From: Planctomycetaceae bacterium
GTDB lineage: Bacteria; Planctomycetota; Planctomycetia; Pirellulales; Pirellulaceae
Direction: 5' to 3'
DNA: 42,803 bases
Assembly: GCA_012959465.1 (NCBI GenBank)
Contig: DUDC01000026.1
Coordinates: forward strand, 1 to 42,803
This document shows positions 40,452 through 42,803 of the stretch, piece by piece. Each line of letters starts with the position of its first letter. Position 1 is the first letter of the stretch. Under the pieces are notes generated by a model, which was given only the letters and a program-made list of their open reading frames with translations, was not told where the DNA came from and made no database searches. The translations under genes and the position numbers were made by a program.

Positions 40452-42803
40452 CTACCGTGCAGGTGGAGCGACTTCGCGAATCATGGCACCATGCTTCTCG
40501 CTGAGTACCAGGATCGAAAATCGCTGTGTTTGATCTAGTTGGTTAGTCGACAACGAAGCGTAATCGAAACGACCTCGCAGGTCGGTGTAACCATCCTTGT
40601 AAAAACGGATCGTACCATTGGGACTTCGAGCGTAAACTTTCACGTACACTGTGTGCAACGCTCGCCCAGTTGCCTCTTCGGTCACTTTCAACTGACCGAA
40701 ATTGTCCGACACGTTCACATCCAGTTGATTGGCCAGCACGGTCGTGGTGCTCGATTTCCCCCCGCCTTTGGCTTCGATCAATACGTTCTTACGTTGCAAT
40801 TGTTCAGGGATGGAGACGTTGAACTCTTTGTCGTCACCGATTTCCACTTTGACCGAAGCATTGGGCCGCACGAAGGAGAATTTGTTCGAGTACTGTTGCA
40901 CAAACGGATTGCGGCTGAAGAGTACTTCGATATCCATCGCGTAGAAATTCAGGGTCAGGTCGTCGATGTTACTCGAGACCAACGTCACTTGATTACCCTG
41001 GTTCTTGAGTGTCAATAACGGCTCGGTCGAAGCGAGTACGGTCTGCTGTTGATTGCGATCATCACCGTCCACCACCGATGGTGCTTCACCCTCCAGTTCA
41101 TCTAACTGTACACGGATGGCTGCAAAAGCCTCCTGCCAGTGTTCGACGGGGAACTCGGCGTACTGCTCGACGATCTCTCGCGCCCGCTGCGGATCCTCGG
41201 CGAAGAAGTCCAAGTAGGCGGCCATGTAATCGTATTGGATCTTCGTGCCGACTCGATCTACCGAGATGCGGCCGAAATGTTCGAGCGCTTCACTGGTTCG
41301 TCCCTGAGCGGCCAGGTAGTAGACCACGGCCAGACGGTCGGTATCGGAGATCGTGTTCTGGTGAGCCAGGATGTTTAGGAGTTGGTGGTACTGCCCGTGC
41401 ATCCGGTCATTGAGGATCTGACGAGTCTTACCCAGTTGATGGGTCCGTGCATTGATTAGCGGTCGATACTCGAATTGTTGATAGTCGCCACGGGTGATCG
41501 GGTTCAACTTGAGCACGAGTGAGTCCAAGATGGGTCCACAACGACTGACGAAATTGTTGTCGTGCATCAAGAAGGTCCCCATCTGACCCTCGTCACGATG
41601 GTGCACCGAGTACGACCAGACGGCGTGGTCGTAGATGCGACGAGTCTGTAACACTTGCAATAAGTCGGTGTAGAAATTCTGGTCCTTGAGTCGATAGAGC
41701 ACATCACTCAGTTTGACATCATCCAGTGGTCGTTTCTGAAGGAACTCGAGAACATCCTCGTTGCTGCCTCTTTGCGACACATAAGCCCAGGATTCGGTGT
41801 CGAACTTCGACGGTTCATCGACCACGTTGAACGGAGACGCATCGGCGAAAGCGACGATCTGTTCTTCGTGGGCAACGTTGACCGGGTAATGGACGAATTG
41901 ACCGGTGACTGGGAAGTAGAACGAGTACTTCACGATCTTGGTTTGGAATGCGGGCACGTCCACGGGGATGGTCCGTGTGGCGCGACTGTCAGCGATGGCG
42001 ATCGCTCCCTCTGGTACTTGGATGAGAATGTCCAGTTCGCGGTTGGTTGCGGTTGGATTGGTAACGACAATTTGACATCCGTAAACGGTACCGGTCAGGA
42101 ACTCATCGGTAACGTAGAGGTGATCGTGTTTGGCGTTTCGCTGCTGGTACTCCGGCGTGTCGATAAAGAATCTCTGGCTGGTGAGGATCGGCACGTCCTT
42201 ACTCACATCCGCTTCGGCGCTCTCTTCGTAGACTACGAATGCCGGCGTGCCATTGCGTAAAACAATATTCCCGTCGGTGAATTCTGGTTCCAGCTCATCA
42301 CCGTCCAGGGGCAGGTCGAGCAGTGCCAATGCCGCCACCGCCTCGGTGAACGAGCGACTGGCTTCCGCGAAATGCGTGGAGAGAAAGGCTCCCTCCCCTT
42401 TGTGCTGGACAACATCTCGCCAGAATCGACTCGCTGATACCAGGCTTGTGCCCTGCCGTACATTCTCGATGCGATAGTACTGGCTCTCCGCCCATTCCAT
42501 CGTCTTATCGGCTTGACGGAACATCGATTGATTCTTAGCTTCGCCACGTCGATCGAAGTCTTCCGACAGCTCCAATAATTGCTTTCTTCCGCTGCTTGGG
42601 GACCTTTTCAACCGACTCGGTACTCCTCCCCCACGAGCACCCGAAAATCCACGTGCGAGGGAATCTTTATCGGTCCCACTACTGTCCGTCGGAGCGATTT
42701 CTCCGAACCCACCACCGGCATTTCCCTGACCCGGTTTCGCGAGTTGAAGTTCAGCGACCGCATTGTTGCGTTCGACGCTCCCTAATTTCAGCTGCGGTAC
42801 CTT
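40452..42803 (-). CDS. C-terminal part of a very large protein of unknown function (5' end outside window)
   Basis: The frame stays open to the right edge and gives 783 residues without a start. A TTG at 42611 is not needed, because coding continues upstream (GEIAPTDSSG, then DSLARGFSGARGGGV). The visible part begins with a glycine-rich linker, then a helical segment (ADKTMEWAESQYYRIENV, FLSTHFAEASRSFTEAV). A beta-sandwich follows, resembling an adhesion or macroglobulin-type domain (TGTVYGCQIVVTNPTATNRE, LDILIQVPEGAIAI). Next comes a TPR-like helical stretch (about 450-560 in this fragment) and a C-terminal beta domain (FGQLKVTEEATGRALHTVYV, GTIRFYKDGYTDLRGRFDYA) like a carboxypeptidase-regulatory unit. 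No catalytic motif is seen. It may be a surface or envelope protein; the glycine-rich linker before a sandwich recalls the giant protein at 10137. Confidence 0.75.
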   Translation of the reverse strand, partial: KVPQLKLGSVERNNAVAELQLAKPGQGNAGGGFGEIAPTDSSGTDKDSLARGFSGARGGGVPSRLKRSPSSGRKQLLELSEDFDRRGEAKNQSMFRQADKTMEWAESQYYRIENVRQGTSLVSASRFWRDVVQHKGEGAFLSTHFAEASRSFTEAVAALALLDLPLDGDELEPEFTDGNIVLRNGTPAFVVYEESAEADVSKDVPILTSQRFFIDTPEYQQRNAKHDHLYVTDEFLTGTVYGCQIVVTNPTATNRELDILIQVPEGAIAIADSRATRTIPVDVPAFQTKIVKYSFYFPVTGQFVHYPVNVAHEEQIVAFADASPFNVVDEPSKFDTESWAYVSQRGSNEDVLEFLQKRPLDDVKLSDVLYRLKDQNFYTDLLQVLQTRRIYDHAVWSYSVHHRDEGQMGTFLMHDNNFVSRCGPILDSLVLKLNPITRGDYQQFEYRPLINARTHQLGKTRQILNDRMHGQYHQLLNILAHQNTISDTDRLAVVYYLAAQGRTSEALEHFGRISVDRVGTKIQYDYMAAYLDFFAEDPQRAREIVEQYAEFPVEHWQEAFAAIRVQLDELEGEAPSVVDGDDRNQQQTVLASTEPLLTLKNQGNQVTLVSSNIDDLTLNFYAMDIEVLFSRNPFVQQYSNKFSFVRPNASVKVEIGDDKEFNVSIPEQLQRKNVLIEAKGGGKSSTTTVLANQLDVNVSDNFGQLKVTEEATGRALHTVYVKVYARSPNGTIRFYKDGYTDLRGRFDYASLSTNQLDQTQRFSILVLSEKHGAMIREVAPPAR

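Noticed and set aside
42609..42611. TTG as the start codon of the right-edge gene
   Set aside because: The frame is open and protein-like upstream to the window edge, and there is no ribosome site.

Overview
The window reads as chromosomal DNA of a planctomycete, most likely Pirellulales. This is inferred from protein families, not from a marker gene. The families typical of that group are: a DUF1549/DUF1553 cytochrome followed by a DUF1501 protein, an FGly-type sulfatase, a PEP-CTERM protein, an ECF sigma factor coupled to a Ser/Thr kinase, a very large multi-haem c-type protein with a beta-propeller, and Tat-exported xylose-isomerase-like TIM barrels. Codon use looks uniform and no insertion sequence, phage gene or CRISPR array is visible, so this looks like core or near-core chromosome.

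Layout. 1-480: a minus-strand tRNA operon (Thr-Tyr-Gly) with a clear promoter; by conserved synteny tuf may lie just off the left edge. 628-2298: a sigma-70 factor with a long N-terminal extension rich in helix-turn-helix segments. 2848-7135: exported or membrane proteins of unknown role, an M48 lipoprotein protease and a PEP-CTERM protein, with a 12-bp tandem repeat and a long inverted repeat between genes. 7099-9397: a minus-strand ECF sigma factor plus membrane Ser/Thr kinase pair. 9545-14576: a second ECF sigma factor followed by a 1479-residue membrane protein that joins an anti-sigma-like N-terminus to a large external region resembling alpha-2-macroglobulin. This is the most unusual system in the window. 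14581-18979: sirtuin, D-threonine-aldolase-like enzyme, TIM barrel, 2-hydroxyacid dehydrogenase and a YggU protein. 18980-19516: gene remnants. 19517-20701: larC, divergent from a five-haem cytochrome (20836-25020), which is followed by SRAP, MATE and CaCA-exchanger genes.

29103-39348 is a plus-strand series: a TctC-TctB fusion, TctA, a TIM barrel, a sulfatase, a DUF1549/1553 cytochrome and a DUF1501 protein. I infer that it handles uptake and breakdown of a carboxylated and possibly sulfated carbohydrate. After a bidirectional inverted repeat come two minus-strand genes: a small exported protein, and a large protein whose 5' end is cut off by the right edge of the window.

Regulation is a theme. 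There are three sigma factors, one Ser/Thr kinase and one putative membrane anti-sigma within the first 15 kb. Two pairs (ECF-kinase and ECF-anti-sigma) are encoded back to back and divergently from one 150-bp intergenic region.
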